This document shows, in pieces, positions 16,607-26,067 of a stretch of DNA of 64,000 nucleotides; position 1 is the first letter of the stretch; every line of letters starts with the position of its first letter. A program made the translations under genes and the position numbers. The notes below the pieces were generated by a model. That model saw only the letters and a list, made by a program, of their open reading frames with translations. It was not told the DNA's origin and did no database searches. The DNA comes from Marinilabilia rubra. Its GTDB lineage: Bacteria; Bacteroidota; Bacteroidia; Bacteroidales; Marinilabiliaceae. Where the stretch lies: the NCBI RefSeq assembly GCF_003121985.1, contig NZ_QEWP01000002.1, forward strand, positions 310,001-374,000, given 5' to 3'.

Positions 16607-17736
16607 AACGAATTTTCTTTATACGGAATACGATAACCTATTCCAAACTCCATAAATTCCGAACGGAAAAAACTTGCTTTGACACTAAAGTTGGCCACCA
16701 GACGATCGGTAATATTATGACGAATCCCCAGTCGCGGATACACCGGTTGCGGGGGATCAATCTTTGAATACACATAAACCCCCATTTGCACAAACAATGA
16801 AGTTTCACCCATTATCCAGTGCCGGCCCCCAAAAACACCGTAAAACATACGGTCAATGTGTTGTACATACTCTTTATTCTCGGGATAAGCATATGGGGCA
16901 GCTCCAAAATATATAGCATCAACCCCGGCACTCCATGCTGATTTCACCGATTTATACCATAAATGATTAATACTCAAACTACCTGAATTGTAAATATTAA
17001 AGTTATAATCGTTGGCCTGGCTCCGGCCAAAACTGGCAAATATCTGGATATCCCTGTTATTCACCTTCGGGGCATCATGTTTCCTGAGCTGAGGCAATTC
17101 ATCGTCCAGAAAATGATAGCGTGTGCCTAAGCTGAATGTAAGCGTATTAATTCCATTATTGGGTTTTCTTATGGCTCCGTTTGACATGTGATTCAGGGAA
17201 GCCGACCCGTATATTGACCAGTTATCCAGGATGCGGAATCCGGAATAAAGGCCAAAGCCAACATAGGCATTCAGCCTTGCGCCAAATATCTGATTCCATG
17301 GATTATTATCAGGTTCAAAAGGGTTATTGGTATATCCCAGCCCCAATGCAACTTTATTCTTCAATGTAAACCGAGGGGTGCGAACAATCGGAAAATGCAG
17401 ATACGGATAGAGGGCCATTCCCTGCCCGTAAATATCCGGATTTCCATAAGAGTTGTAGAAAAACCCAATTCCGACTTCGGGATAATTGTAAAATTGCTGC
17501 CAACCTTCGCGGTCAAATCGCCACAATCCATAATTCACCTCAAATCCACGCGAAAAGTCATCAATAAAATAAATCATATTGGCATGATGCGGAATAACAA
17601 TTCCGTGGTGATACAATACCGTAAGATGCTTTTGATTGGGTGGCAAACCAACTTCCGAAACAGGTGTAAACTGGGCACGGGTTGAAAGGAAACATCCCAT
17701 CAAAAGAAAAACAATAACTACTAATCTTTCCTTCAC
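16603..17736 (-). CDS. PagL-like lipid A deacylase, outer membrane barrel
   Basis: An acyloxyacyl hydrolase-type outer membrane protein of 377 residues with a signal peptide cleaved near STRAQ. The C-terminal portion matches PagL enzymes: H183 and S185 in SLNHMSNGAIRKPNNGIN form the known His-x-Ser active site followed by the conserved N-x-G-I-N segment. PagL removes the 3-O-acyl chain of lipid A. The protein is longer than PagL of enterobacteria (about 170-180 residues), with about 120 extra C-terminal residues that look like more barrel strands. It is coupled to the GIN lipoprotein and divergent from the queuosine genes. Confidence 0.82.
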   Translation of the reverse strand: MKERLVVIVFLLMGCFLSTRAQFTPVSEVGLPPNQKHLTVLYHHGIVIPHHANMIYFIDDFSRGFEVNYGLWRFDREGWQQFYNYPEVGIGFFYNSYGNPDIYGQGMALYPYLHFPIVRTPRFTLKNKVALGLGYTNNPFEPDNNPWNQIFGARLNAYVGFGLYSGFRILDNWSIYGSASLNHMSNGAIRKPNNGINTLTFSLGTRYHFLDDELPQLRKHDAPKVNNRDIQIFASFGRSQANDYNFNIYNSGSLSINHLWYKSVKSAWSAGVDAIYFGAAPYAYPENKEYVQHIDRMFYGVFGGRHWIMGETSLFVQMGVYVYSKIDPPQPVYPRLGIRHNITDRLVANFSVKASFFRSEFMEFGIGYRIPYKENSL

Positions 17737-17818
17737 TTTAAATCACTTTTCTGATAAAAATCAGATGCAAAAATGCACATTTTGTGTGGAACCATAAACT
17801 TCCCATGTCATTATTTCG

Positions 17819-17826
17819 TATCTTTG
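17819..17826 (+). promoter_or_regulatory. Bacteroides-type -7 element for the que operon
   Basis: TATCTTTG matches TAnnTTTG. Transcription would begin a few bases before the aptamer at 17840, so the aptamer would be at the very 5' end of the message. Confidence 0.55.
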
Positions 17827-17839
17827 TATCCAAATTCAG

Positions 17840-17880
17840 AGACAGTTCGAAACCATCCTGTCTGTAAAAAAAACTATGGG
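17840..17880 (+). promoter_or_regulatory. preQ1-I riboswitch-like aptamer upstream of queC
   Basis: AGACAG (17840-17845) pairs with CTGTCT (17858-17863) around a 12-nt loop starting TTC and containing ACC. The stem is followed by an A-rich tail ending AAAAAAAACTA, as in the class I preQ1 aptamer. CCAT in the loop (17853-17856) can pair with ATGG after the tail (17876-17879), which would make the required pseudoknot. The pseudoknot pairing is shifted compared with the Bacillus subtilis example, so this is a candidate. Its position ahead of preQ1 synthesis genes is the main support. Confidence 0.5.
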
Positions 17881-18046
17881 CCATGGAAAACGTGCGCAGA
17901 AATGCCGGACAATCGATCGGAAAACCGCTAAACTCTCCTTTTACGGTTGCCTGTCCTCTCGGATTTTCTTCAATGCATTACCATCTCCCCGTAGTTTTTT
18001 TAAAGACAGAAATTATAGCTGTTTCATAAATCACTTAGTAATAGTT

Positions 18047-18715
18047 ATGAAAAAAGCTGTTGTTTTACTTTCGGGGGGACTCGACAGTGCAGTAACCCTT
18101 TATATGGTAAAATCTCAGGGCTATGAGGTTCATGCCCTTTCTTTTGATTACGGACAACGCCACAGCCGGGAACTAAAAGCCGCAAAAAGCTTGGCCCAGG
18201 AGGCAGGTGTTGTTTCGCACCAGGTTGTTTCGCTCAGACTTGACCAGTGGGGTGGCTCCTCACTAACCGATTCAACCATGCAGGTTGAAGACGGGAATGT
18301 AAATCGAGAGGATATACCTGTTACATATGTCCCGGCCAGGAATATGGTATTTTTGTCTGTTGCAGCTTCTTTTGCCGAGGCCGTTAAAGCACAGGACATT
18401 TTCATTGGAGTCAGCCAGGTAGATTATTCAGGCTATGTAGACTGCCGCGAAGAATTCATTGAAGCCATGGAAAATGCAGTAAACAAAGGGACCGTAATGG
18501 GTGCCGAACAAAACATTCCCATCCGCATACATGCTCCTTTTATTCACAAAACAAAATCAGAAGAGATTCAAATGGGAAAAGAGCTGGGTGTTCCCTTCGA
18601 ATTGACCTGGAGTTGCTATCGAGGAGGAACAAAACCCTGTGGAACCTGCGATAGCTGTTTGCTTCGGGCCAAAGCATTTGAAGATGCCGGCGTTGTGGAC
18701 AAAGCGTTAGTATAA
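18047..18715 (+). CDS. queC: 7-cyano-7-deazaguanine synthase QueC
   Basis: Converts 7-carboxy-7-deazaguanine to preQ0 with ATP and ammonia in queuosine synthesis. It has 222 residues from the ATG at 18047. The ATP-pyrophosphatase loop is SGGLDS at residues 9-14. Zinc-binding cysteines lie near the C-terminus at C190, C198, C201 and C204 in SCYRGG...CGTCDSC. An in-frame start 57 codons earlier falls within the leader aptamer and adds non-homologous sequence, so it is rejected. It is the first gene of queC-queE-queF. Confidence 0.95.
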   Translation: MKKAVVLLSGGLDSAVTLYMVKSQGYEVHALSFDYGQRHSRELKAAKSLAQEAGVVSHQVVSLRLDQWGGSSLTDSTMQVEDGNVNREDIPVTYVPARNMVFLSVAASFAEAVKAQDIFIGVSQVDYSGYVDCREEFIEAMENAVNKGTVMGAEQNIPIRIHAPFIHKTKSEEIQMGKELGVPFELTWSCYRGGTKPCGTCDSCLLRAKAFEDAGVVDKALV

Positions 18716-18765
18716 TCCATTCAATTAACATCTGAGAAAACAAACATAAATTGCACTACACTGGA

Positions 18766-19623
18766 ATGAGCAAGCTAGTTCTGGCCAACGAAGGCGTATT
18801 CCCCATCACAAAAGATCAAAACGGACAAGCTCTAAAGGATTGTCCAGCGACAGGATTGTCTATCTCGGGCACCATACAGGGTGAGGGGAAATTGGCAGGG
18901 GTCCCCTCCTTATTCATCCGCCTGGCCAGCTGCAATCTGAGGTGCATGTGGGAATTGCCCGATGGCTCCTTGTGCCGCTGCGACACCCCTTACGCATCTT
19001 TTGAAGCTGAGCAGGATCTGCAACTTGATACTGAGGCTGTTTTCAATTTGGTAAAAAACAATATTGGCGACCTTAAACACGTTGTATTGACCGGTGGTGA
19101 ACCAATGCTTCAGCATAAGGCTCTTTCAACTTTAGCCGGAAGATTAAAAGAAGAACTCCGGCTTCATTTATCAATTGAAACAAACGGAACCATTTTCGCT
19201 GAAGATGTTGCCAAATACATTGATTTATTCAGCATTTCACCCAAGTTATCAAACTCCGATCCCAATCCGGGAAAACTTGACCATTACGAACTTAAACAAT
19301 CAGGCCCCCTGAATTACCATCCTCAAAAAAGAAAAAACATTGCAGTGTTGCAGAAATTTATTGCTTACTGTAAGGATAACGGCAAAGAAATGCAATTAAA
19401 ATTTGTGGTTGGTAAGCACGATGACCATCAGGAAATCAAAGAGGAATTTATTGCCCCTTTAAATGACTTACCCCCCACTGATGTTATGCTGATGCCACTG
19501 GGAGCTACAAAAGAAGAACTGGCTTTGACCTCTAAAATGGTACTGGAAATGGCCATAAAAAATGGATGGAGGTATGCCCCACGTCTTCACATTGATTTAT
19601 TTGGCCCAAAGGCCGGCGTCTAA
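18766..19623 (+). CDS. queE: 7-carboxy-7-deazaguanine synthase QueE (radical SAM)
   Basis: Radical SAM enzyme that rearranges 6-carboxytetrahydropterin to 7-carboxy-7-deazaguanine. It has 285 residues from the ATG at 18766; a TTG five codons earlier is less likely. The substrate-binding start SISGTIQGEGKLAGVPSLFIRL is typical. The cluster cysteines are C56 and C60, but the third, C72 before DTPY, comes after an 11-residue insertion that also contains C70, instead of the usual two residues. TGGEP is at residues 109-113. The protein is longer than most QueE. It lies 50 bases after queC. Confidence 0.9.
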   Translation: MSKLVLANEGVFPITKDQNGQALKDCPATGLSISGTIQGEGKLAGVPSLFIRLASCNLRCMWELPDGSLCRCDTPYASFEAEQDLQLDTEAVFNLVKNNIGDLKHVVLTGGEPMLQHKALSTLAGRLKEELRLHLSIETNGTIFAEDVAKYIDLFSISPKLSNSDPNPGKLDHYELKQSGPLNYHPQKRKNIAVLQKFIAYCKDNGKEMQLKFVVGKHDDHQEIKEEFIAPLNDLPPTDVMLMPLGATKEELALTSKMVLEMAIKNGWRYAPRLHIDLFGPKAGV

Positions 19624-19686
19624 AAAATTTAATTTCGCCCATATCACAACTACTGCCCCAGCACAAAAGGCCGAAAAACAAAAATC

Positions 19687-20559
19687 ATGAATGAAGATAA
19701 ATACCTGGGTAAAGTTACGAGTTACCCGCAAAAATACAGTCCGGAGATATTAATTCCCGTACCCCGCCACCTTAACCGAAAAGATTACAATATAAAAGAA
19801 AACAATCTCCCTTTTACTGGTTACGATACCTGGCACGCTTACGAACTAAGTTTTTTGACTGAGAAAGGTTTGCCGGTGGTAGGCCTGCTAAAACTGGTAT
19901 ACCCTTCCGACAGCACTTTCCTTGTTGAGAGTAAGTCGTTTAAGCTCTACCTCAATTCGTTTAACATGGAACGATATGGAAAAACACCGGCCGAAGGACT
20001 GGAAATAGTCTTAAGTACTATTCGCTATGATTTGAATCAGACATTAAAGACCAATGTTACCACCCATTTTTTTCAAGGAGATGAATCTCAAAGTCATTTT
20101 GATTTTGACGACTTTGAAATACTTGAAAATTCAGAGGTCGCGGTATCCTCAGACTTTAAGAATTATACTGAAACACCCGAGCTTTTAGCTCAATCGGAAG
20201 ATTTGAAAAAGACAATAAAAGTAGCCACACATCTTTTGAGAAGCAACTGCAAGGTGACCCATCAGCCCGACTGGGGAAGTGCCTACATACATTTAAAGGG
20301 AAATCAGATTCCTGACAAGATTAGTCTTCTTAAGTACATCGTTTCAGTTCGAAATGAGAATCATTTTCATGAAGAAATATGTGAAATGATTTACAAGCGA
20401 CTAATGGATATCTTTTCTCCCCAGGAGCTAATGGTTACCTGTATTTATACCCGACGGGGAGGTATAGACATTTGTCCTGCAAGGGCCAGTCGTACAGACC
20501 TGTTACCAAAATTCCTTATTTCGCCCGGGGTTTTAACCAAAAAACTACTAAGGCAATAA
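19687..20559 (+). CDS. queF: NADPH-dependent 7-cyano-7-deazaguanine reductase QueF (long form)
   Basis: Reduces preQ0 to preQ1 with NADPH. The 290-residue length and two-lobed architecture match the long E. coli-type QueF. Lobe one carries the NADPH-related ESKSFKLYLNSFN (residues 81-93). The catalytic pair is C188 and D195 in RSNCKVTHQPDWGS. HFHEEICEMIYKRL near residue 227 matches the substrate-binding region. It is third in the que operon, 63 bases after queE. QueD and the transglycosylase Tgt are not in this window. A hairpin terminator follows. Confidence 0.95.
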   Translation: MNEDKYLGKVTSYPQKYSPEILIPVPRHLNRKDYNIKENNLPFTGYDTWHAYELSFLTEKGLPVVGLLKLVYPSDSTFLVESKSFKLYLNSFNMERYGKTPAEGLEIVLSTIRYDLNQTLKTNVTTHFFQGDESQSHFDFDDFEILENSEVAVSSDFKNYTETPELLAQSEDLKKTIKVATHLLRSNCKVTHQPDWGSAYIHLKGNQIPDKISLLKYIVSVRNENHFHEEICEMIYKRLMDIFSPQELMVTCIYTRRGGIDICPARASRTDLLPKFLISPGVLTKKLLRQ

Positions 20560-20562
20560 AAA

Positions 20563-20600
20563 AGGGACATACGCTTTACAAACCGTATGTCCCTATGCTT
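20563..20600. terminator. Bidirectional terminator between queF and sixA
   Basis: AGGGACATACG (20563-20573) pairs perfectly with CGTATGTCCCT (20584-20594). On the minus strand it is followed by a run of seven T, so it best serves sixA; on the plus strand the tail is only pyrimidine-rich. Confidence 0.8.
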
Positions 20601-20653
20601 CTTCATCATATCATTTACCACTATATTTGGTAGCTGCTTGATAAAACAGAGTA

Positions 20654-21163
20654 TTAATCCTTCTTGCTTTTCAACTCCTTAGGATAAACAAATAGTTCTG
20701 TCCTACCGGAATGTGGTTTTATTTCGTCCCATTCACTCACTGAAAAAGCAATGACAGCAGTAGCAGCAGTAGGGAAATGAAAGAAATCATCACCCGATAA
20801 CTTCATGGCCATAGTCGCAATATCGGGATTATGTCCAACGACCATTACCGATTGACTTGCTATGCCTGCCTGATTTACATGCGTCACCAACTCCTCATGC
20901 GTAAGGCCATCATATATTCCAGGAACCTGAACAATTTTTGATTCAGGAATACTAAAAGCACCAGCCAAAATTTTGGCCGTTTGCATAGCTCGTACAGCAG
21001 GACTGGAAATAATAATCTCAGGTATCTTATTATTTCCAATCAGATGGTCTGATATTAAGCGAATATCCTTACGTCCCCTCTTTTTAAGTTTGCGGTCAAA
21101 ATCACTTTCCGCCTCTGTCAATGGTTGCGTTTTTGCGTGCCTGACTAATATTAATCTCTTCAT
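20654..21163 (-). CDS. sixA: Phosphohistidine phosphatase SixA-like
   Basis: Histidine phosphatase superfamily member of 169 residues. The N-terminal catalytic RHA motif is at residues 8-10 in LILVRHAKT, and the second histidine is in MVVGHNPDIA (about residue 107). Short SixA proteins remove phosphate from phosphohistidine on signalling proteins; the target here is unknown. It lies 11 bases after pepT and is probably cotranscribed with it. Confidence 0.85.
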   Translation of the reverse strand: MKRLILVRHAKTQPLTEAESDFDRKLKKRGRKDIRLISDHLIGNNKIPEIIISSPAVRAMQTAKILAGAFSIPESKIVQVPGIYDGLTHEELVTHVNQAGIASQSVMVVGHNPDIATMAMKLSGDDFFHFPTAATAVIAFSVSEWDEIKPHSGRTELFVYPKELKSKKD

Positions 21164-21174
21164 AATACCTAAAG

Positions 21175-22410
21175 TTACGACTTTTTAACCGAAGGTACCA
21201 ACTGTGAGATCTGCAAAACAACTTCCATGGCTTTTTGCATTGATGGAACAGGGAGAAACTCAAAGCGGCCATGAAAATTATGGCCTCCTGCAAAAATATT
21301 TGGTGTAGGCAACCCCATATAAGCCAGTCTGGCACCATCGGTGCCTCCGCGAATGGGTTTTATATTAGGTTCAACGCCAACATCTTTCATAGCCTGCTCC
21401 GCCAAATCCACAATATGCATAACAGGTTCTATCTTCTGGCGCATATTGTAATATTGATCTTTTATTTCAAGCTCCATGGTACCACTTCCAAACTCTTTAT
21501 TCACCTTGTTTACCAAATGTTCCATTTCTTTTTTCCGGTCTTCGAAACGATCTTTTTTAAAGTCACGAATGATAAACTGCATTTCGGTCTTTTCAACATC
21601 TCCATTAAAGGACATAAGGTGGTAAAATCCTTCATATCCGTCGGAATGCTCGGGTGTCTCATGCCGGGGTAACATCGCGACCAATTGGTTAGCTATCCTA
21701 ATAGAGTTACGCATCTTATTTCTGGCATACCCTGGATGAACATTGCGACCATGTGCTACCACTTTGGCCAGGGCAGCATTGAAATTTTCAAACTCCAGTT
21801 CCCCTATTTCGCCGCCATCAATGGTATAAGCAAAATCAGCCCCAAATTTTTTAACATCAAAAAGGTCAGCCCCTTCTCCGATTTCCTCATCCGGTGTAAA
21901 TCCAACACGGATTTTGCCGTGCTTTATTTCCGGATGCTTAATCAAATATTCCATTGCAGAGACAATAGCAGTCACTCCGGCTTTGTCATCAGCGCCCAAA
22001 AGAGTTTTACCATCGGTTGTAATAATGGTTTGGCCTACATAGTTTTTTAACTCAGGAAATTCAGATGGTTTGAGAACTATATTATTTTCAGCATCAAGCT
22101 CTATCTCGCCTCCATCATAATTCTCCACAATATTTGGAGAAACATTCTTTCCTGAAAAGTCCGGACTGGTATCCACATGGGCTATAAAACCTACCACAGG
22201 GGTGTCTTCATCAATATTCGATGGCAACGTAGCCATCACATAGCCATTGTCATCCAGATCAACATCCTGAAGCCCAATCTCTTTTAATTCTTCAATCAAT
22301 GCCTGAGAGAAGATCATCTGCCCGGGCGTACTTGGAGTTAAACCAGTATTAGGATCAGACTGGGTATCAAACTTGATATACTTGATAAATCGGTCAGTTA
22401 TAGAAGTCAT
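21175..22410 (-). CDS. pepT: Peptidase T (tripeptidase)
   Basis: A zinc-dependent aminotripeptidase of the M20 family, 411 residues. Visible motifs are [12 protein letters not shown] (metal-binding His and the DTS motif, near residues 73-84), [14 protein letters not shown] (bridging Asp, near 137-150), [10 protein letters not shown] (catalytic Glu pair, near 172-181) and [20 protein letters not shown]. The length is normal. It trims N-terminal residues from tripeptides in the cytoplasm. It is upstream of sixA in a two-gene unit. Confidence 0.95.
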   Translation of the reverse strand: MTSITDRFIKYIKFDTQSDPNTGLTPSTPGQMIFSQALIEELKEIGLQDVDLDDNGYVMATLPSNIDEDTPVVGFIAHVDTSPDFSGKNVSPNIVENYDGGEIELDAENNIVLKPSEFPELKNYVGQTIITTDGKTLLGADDKAGVTAIVSAMEYLIKHPEIKHGKIRVGFTPDEEIGEGADLFDVKKFGADFAYTIDGGEIGELEFENFNAALAKVVAHGRNVHPGYARNKMRNSIRIANQLVAMLPRHETPEHSDGYEGFYHLMSFNGDVEKTEMQFIIRDFKKDRFEDRKKEMEHLVNKVNKEFGSGTMELEIKDQYYNMRQKIEPVMHIVDLAEQAMKDVGVEPNIKPIRGGTDGARLAYMGLPTPNIFAGGHNFHGRFEFLPVPSMQKAMEVVLQISQLVPSVKKS

Positions 22411-22490
22411 ATGATTTTATGTTTTATTATGATTTTGCAAGATAGAAAAAATAAGAGAAAAGAAAGGGTGAGGATGATCATATGAAATGA

Positions 22491-22520
22491 AAAAAGCCTG
22501 AACAAAAAATGCTCAGGCTT
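22491..22520 (-). terminator. Terminator of proS
   Basis: On the minus strand AAGCCTGAGCA and TGTTCAGGCTT form a stem around a T-rich loop, followed by TTTTC, 26 bases after the proS stop. Confidence 0.75.
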
Positions 22521-22545
22521 AATCTAAAAACTTATGGTGAAACCA

Positions 22546-24021
22546 TTAATAAGCTCTTGCAAAAACCACTCTTCTTTCAGATGGCTTGCCGGTTACCATG
22601 CATTTTCCGGGTTCAATGGGCCCGTCAATAGGCAGACAACGAATAGTCGCTTTGGTTTCCTGTTTTATTTTTTCTTCTGTTTCTTCGGTGCCGTCCCAAT
22701 GGGCCATTATAAATCCACCCTTTTCGTCCAGTACTTTCTTAAACTCGTCATAGGATTCAACGGTTCTGGTATTCTCCTCACGATAAGAGATGGCTCTGTT
22801 GTAAATGCTCTCCTGAATATCATCCAGCAATTTGCTGATGTGTTTTTCAATGCCTTCTGCAGAAATCACCTCTTTGGTAAGTGTATCGCGGCGAGCCAAC
22901 TCAACAGTTCCGTTTTTCAGGTCACGTGGACCTATTGCCAAACGCAAAGGAACACCCTGGAGCTCATATTGAGCAAACTTCCATCCCGGTTTATGCTTAT
23001 CATCGTCGTCTACTTTTACCGAAACACCAAGTTTCTTGAGTTCAGCGGCGATCTCATCGGCCTTCTCAACAATTTGCTTCAGTTCTTCTTCCTTCCTGTA
23101 GATAGGCACAATTACAACCTGTATCGGGGCCAATTTTGGTGGCAACACCAATCCATTGTCATCAGAGTGACACATAATTAAGGCCCCCATCAACCTCGTA
23201 GAAACACCCCAGGAAGTAGCCCAAACATATTCTTCATGCCCTTCTTTGCTGGCATATTTCACGTCGAATACTTTCGCAAAATTCTGCCCTAAAAAGTGAG
23301 ATGTACCTGACTGCAATGCTTTTCCATCCTGCATCAAAGCCTCAATAGTCAGTGTTTCAACAGCACCGGCAAAACGCTCACTGGCAGTTTTGTATCCCTG
23401 AATTACCGGCATCGCCATAAAGTTTTCCGCAAACTTAGCATATACTTTCAGCATAGTCTCGGTTTCCTCAATCGCTTCTTCTCGGGTTGCATGGGCTGTA
23501 TGTCCTTCCTGCCATAAAAATTCAGCTGTACGCAAAAAAAGACGTGTGCGCATCTCCCAACGCACCACATTAGCCCACTGATTTACTTTAATAGGCAAAT
23601 CACGGTAAGATTGTATCCAGTCCTTGTAGGTATTCCATATGATGGTTTCGGAAGTTGGTCGCACAATATACTCCTCTTCCAGTTTGGCTTCAGGATCAAC
23701 GACGACCCCATTCCCATCGGGATTATTTTTCAAACGATAGTGGGTTACCACAGCACATTCTTTGGCAAACCCTTCAACATGATCCGCCTCTTTACTAAAA
23801 AATGATTTGGGAATAAAAAGAGGGAAATAAGCATTTTGGTGACCTGTCTCTTTGAACATGTCATCCAATACACGCTGCATCTTTTCCCAAATTGCATAAC
23901 CGTACGGTTTAATAACCATACACCCGCGGACCGCAGAATTTTCGGCAAGTCCGGCCTTTATCACCAAATCATTATACCACTGCGCATAACTTTCGCTTCT
24001 CGGGGTCAAAACTTTTGCCAT
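22546..24021 (-). CDS. proS: Prolyl-tRNA synthetase (short, archaeal/eukaryotic-like type)
   Basis: A class II aminoacyl-tRNA synthetase of 491 residues charging tRNA-Pro. Blocks include [17 protein letters not shown] (motif 1 region), [25 protein letters not shown] (motif 2, about residues 150-175) and the [21 protein letters not shown] segment (motif 3 region), followed by an anticodon-binding domain with VIVPIYRK. The about 490-residue form without the editing insertion is the archaeal-like type common in Bacteroidota. A long non-coding gap precedes it. Confidence 0.95.
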   Translation of the reverse strand: MAKVLTPRSESYAQWYNDLVIKAGLAENSAVRGCMVIKPYGYAIWEKMQRVLDDMFKETGHQNAYFPLFIPKSFFSKEADHVEGFAKECAVVTHYRLKNNPDGNGVVVDPEAKLEEEYIVRPTSETIIWNTYKDWIQSYRDLPIKVNQWANVVRWEMRTRLFLRTAEFLWQEGHTAHATREEAIEETETMLKVYAKFAENFMAMPVIQGYKTASERFAGAVETLTIEALMQDGKALQSGTSHFLGQNFAKVFDVKYASKEGHEEYVWATSWGVSTRLMGALIMCHSDDNGLVLPPKLAPIQVVIVPIYRKEEELKQIVEKADEIAAELKKLGVSVKVDDDDKHKPGWKFAQYELQGVPLRLAIGPRDLKNGTVELARRDTLTKEVISAEGIEKHISKLLDDIQESIYNRAISYREENTRTVESYDEFKKVLDEKGGFIMAHWDGTEETEEKIKQETKATIRCLPIDGPIEPGKCMVTGKPSERRVVFARAY

Positions 24022-24495
24022 GATGTACTTTTATCCTTTAGAAGTTAGATTATCAGCCAACGTCAAACTATTAAGACCGGCCGGGTATTATCTCTTTTAA
24101 CATTGAGAGAAAGTCAATCTTAAAAAAACTGTTAAACATCAAAATTATTTCCGGATTATATTCACCTCAGACCTCTGGTAATGAAACCAATAACATCCTG
24201 ACACCCGGAAAGCGCCACGAAATTAATAAAAATGGGTAAACTTTTTGTGATTTTGATGTTCTAATTTAGAAGAACCTTACATTATCTGAATAATCGAGTA
24301 TAAGAAGGTAATTTTTTAAAACCCTAAACAACAAGAAGCAAAAACACTACTAATGGCGCGGTTATTGTTATTAATAAAGAAAAACATGTATAAAAATAAC
24401 ATCCTAAAAACATTTTTTAACATCTCAGCAAAAAACTTACCTTTTGGTACAAATTTTGCTTCATTATCTATAAGAAATTAACAGGAGGATGCCTT
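24022..24495. other. Divergent AT-rich region between proS and the lipoprotein gene
   Basis: No gene is seen. The only clear signal is a consensus Shine-Dalgarno AGGAGG at 24483-24488 for the gene on the right. A stretch with TTTTGG and ATTTTG near 24440-24462 could hold its promoter, but it does not match the usual spacing. Confidence 0.6.
24483..24488 (+). promoter_or_regulatory. Consensus Shine-Dalgarno sequence
   Basis: AGGAGG lies 7 nt before the ATG at 24496. It stands out because other starts in this window lack such a site, as usual for Bacteroidota. Confidence 0.7.
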
Positions 24496-25992
24496 ATGAA
24501 AAAGTTAATATTAATCACAACAACAGCTGTTTTGCTGATAGTGGCAGGTGGATGTTCTACCTCCAGCCGGATGGCATCAACCGGAGTATATTACGACGAT
24601 ATTTACTATGCACCGGATTTGACCCAGAATAACAAGGAACAAGCTTTTGCCCCGGTACCTGAGATTGCAAATGAAGAAAAAAAGCAATTGAGAAAGGAAG
24701 AAAACCGTCAAATTCGCCAATATGAGAATAGCGATGAGGACAGGGCACAAAGAGACATGCGTGACTTTTCTGAAATTCAGAAAAAATATGCCTCAGTTCT
24801 AGCCAACGAAGAACAACAAGAAGTAGATACACTAATTTATTACAACGACGAAACCGGATATTGGGTAGATGGGTTTGATGGCAGTGAAATGGACCGCGAT
24901 TATGCTGAAAGACTGATTCGCTTCCATGGACCATTCACACGAATCCCTTATTGGTCTCCACTTTACGATCAGTTTGTTTACTTTAACGATCCTGACTGGA
25001 ACGTTTATGTGGATGGCAATTATGCGTATGCTGTTCCAACATGGACCAATCCAATGTATGACCGGTTTAGATTTAACAGATATGGGTCGCCATGGAGAAG
25101 CAATTTCTATTTTGGATACAGCTCATATTGGAACAATCCATGGTACGGATATGGTTATTATGATCCATTCTACTCTCATTTCAGCTGGGGATACGGATGG
25201 CCCAATTACTATCACCGGCCTTATTATTACCACCATGGGCACTACCCATATTACAACCATGGATATTACAGCCAAAACAAAGACCAACAAAACATACATA
25301 AAGGGCTGAGACCTTCCATGAGCAGTAATACAAGATATTCAAACACCTCGTCCGGAAGCAACACCCTGAAGAGATCTGGTAGAGAAGATGGACGTACCGT
25401 TCGCACAACTTCAAGTGGCACACGGATAATTCGAAATTCTGATGGTTCAACCACTGTGACTAACTCTGACAGAAACACGCAAAGAGTGATTCGCGGATCA
25501 GCAACCCTAAAATCTGAGAACCAGGACAGAAACGCTCGCAGTGTAAGCCGTTACCAGGGAAGTGGTGCATCTACAGGAACAGTTCAAACCCGGAGTAGAA
25601 GGAGTTCTACCCCGACTTACAGTCAACCTGAGAATGCATCGAAACCTTCCTATAACAGAACCAGCAGTTATACTCGTCCTTCAAATAGCAATACCCGTTC
25701 ATACAATAATAGTCGGGATTTGAAATCGGGAAGTTCTTCAAGCGAGCGGAGTGTAAGGACTCAGAACAGAACATACAACAGTGGAAGCAGTACACAACAA
25801 AGATCGAATGTAAGAACACGGAGCTATACACCTTCCCGGAGCAGCAGTTCTTCATCCAGAAGCTACAATAGTTCAAGCTCAAGTAGCAGGAGTTCCAGCT
25901 CATATTCTGGTAGCAGCAGCCGTTCGTCCTCTTCTTCCAGAAGCAGCAGTGGATCAAGTAGTGGAAGTACTGTTCGCGGTGGAAGACGTTAA
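24496..25992 (+). CDS. Lipoprotein with Tyr/His-rich middle and Ser/Arg-rich tail
   Basis: A 498-residue lipoprotein with lipobox VAGGC (C20). Three zones follow: an acidic/charged coiled segment (about 45-115) rich in Lys, Glu and Arg; an aromatic zone (about 125-265) full of Tyr, Trp, Pro, Gly and His, with YYHRPYYYHHGHYPYYNHGY near 237-256; and a low-complexity tail (about 290-498) of Ser, Arg, Thr and Asn, ending in poly-Ser blocks and GGRR. I do not recognise a family. The tail is strongly basic, so it could bind surface polyanions or extracellular DNA, but that is speculation. A consensus Shine-Dalgarno suggests high expression. Confidence 0.85.
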   Translation: MKKLILITTTAVLLIVAGGCSTSSRMASTGVYYDDIYYAPDLTQNNKEQAFAPVPEIANEEKKQLRKEENRQIRQYENSDEDRAQRDMRDFSEIQKKYASVLANEEQQEVDTLIYYNDETGYWVDGFDGSEMDRDYAERLIRFHGPFTRIPYWSPLYDQFVYFNDPDWNVYVDGNYAYAVPTWTNPMYDRFRFNRYGSPWRSNFYFGYSSYWNNPWYGYGYYDPFYSHFSWGYGWPNYYHRPYYYHHGHYPYYNHGYYSQNKDQQNIHKGLRPSMSSNTRYSNTSSGSNTLKRSGREDGRTVRTTSSGTRIIRNSDGSTTVTNSDRNTQRVIRGSATLKSENQDRNARSVSRYQGSGASTGTVQTRSRRSSTPTYSQPENASKPSYNRTSSYTRPSNSNTRSYNNSRDLKSGSSSSERSVRTQNRTYNSGSSTQQRSNVRTRSYTPSRSSSSSSRSYNSSSSSSRSSSSYSGSSSRSSSSSRSSSGSSSGSTVRGGRR

Positions 25993-26016
25993 AATATGCA
26001 TCCTCAATTAACAACT

Positions 26017-26054
26017 AATTCCCATGTTTATATGATCTAAGCATGGGAATTTTT
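26017..26054 (+). terminator. Terminator after the Ser/Arg-rich lipoprotein
   Basis: AATTCCCATG (26017-26026) pairs with CATGGGAATT (26042-26051), followed by TTTAA. It lies 24 bases after the stop and just before the FadL-like gene. Confidence 0.7.
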
Positions 26055-26067
26055 AAACCCTGTCAAA

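Larger units (their letters stand above)
17737..18046. other. Divergent region between pagL-like gene and queC
   Basis: This region holds the queC promoter element, the preQ1-like aptamer and about 165 nt of leader. The leader after the aptamer can form small hairpins, for example CGG-AAAA-CCG near 17918-17927, but no clear terminator. An in-frame upstream ATG at 17876 lies within the aptamer tail and is not believed. Confidence 0.6.

Noticed and set aside
17876-18046. N-terminal extension of QueC starting at 17876
   Set aside because: The extra 57 residues lie in the aptamer-like leader, have no family resemblance, and the ATG at 18047 gives a normal-length QueC.
26017-26054. Operon between the Ser/Arg-rich lipoprotein and the FadL-like gene
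   Set aside because: A good terminator hairpin lies between them, so cotranscription is unlikely to be the main mode.
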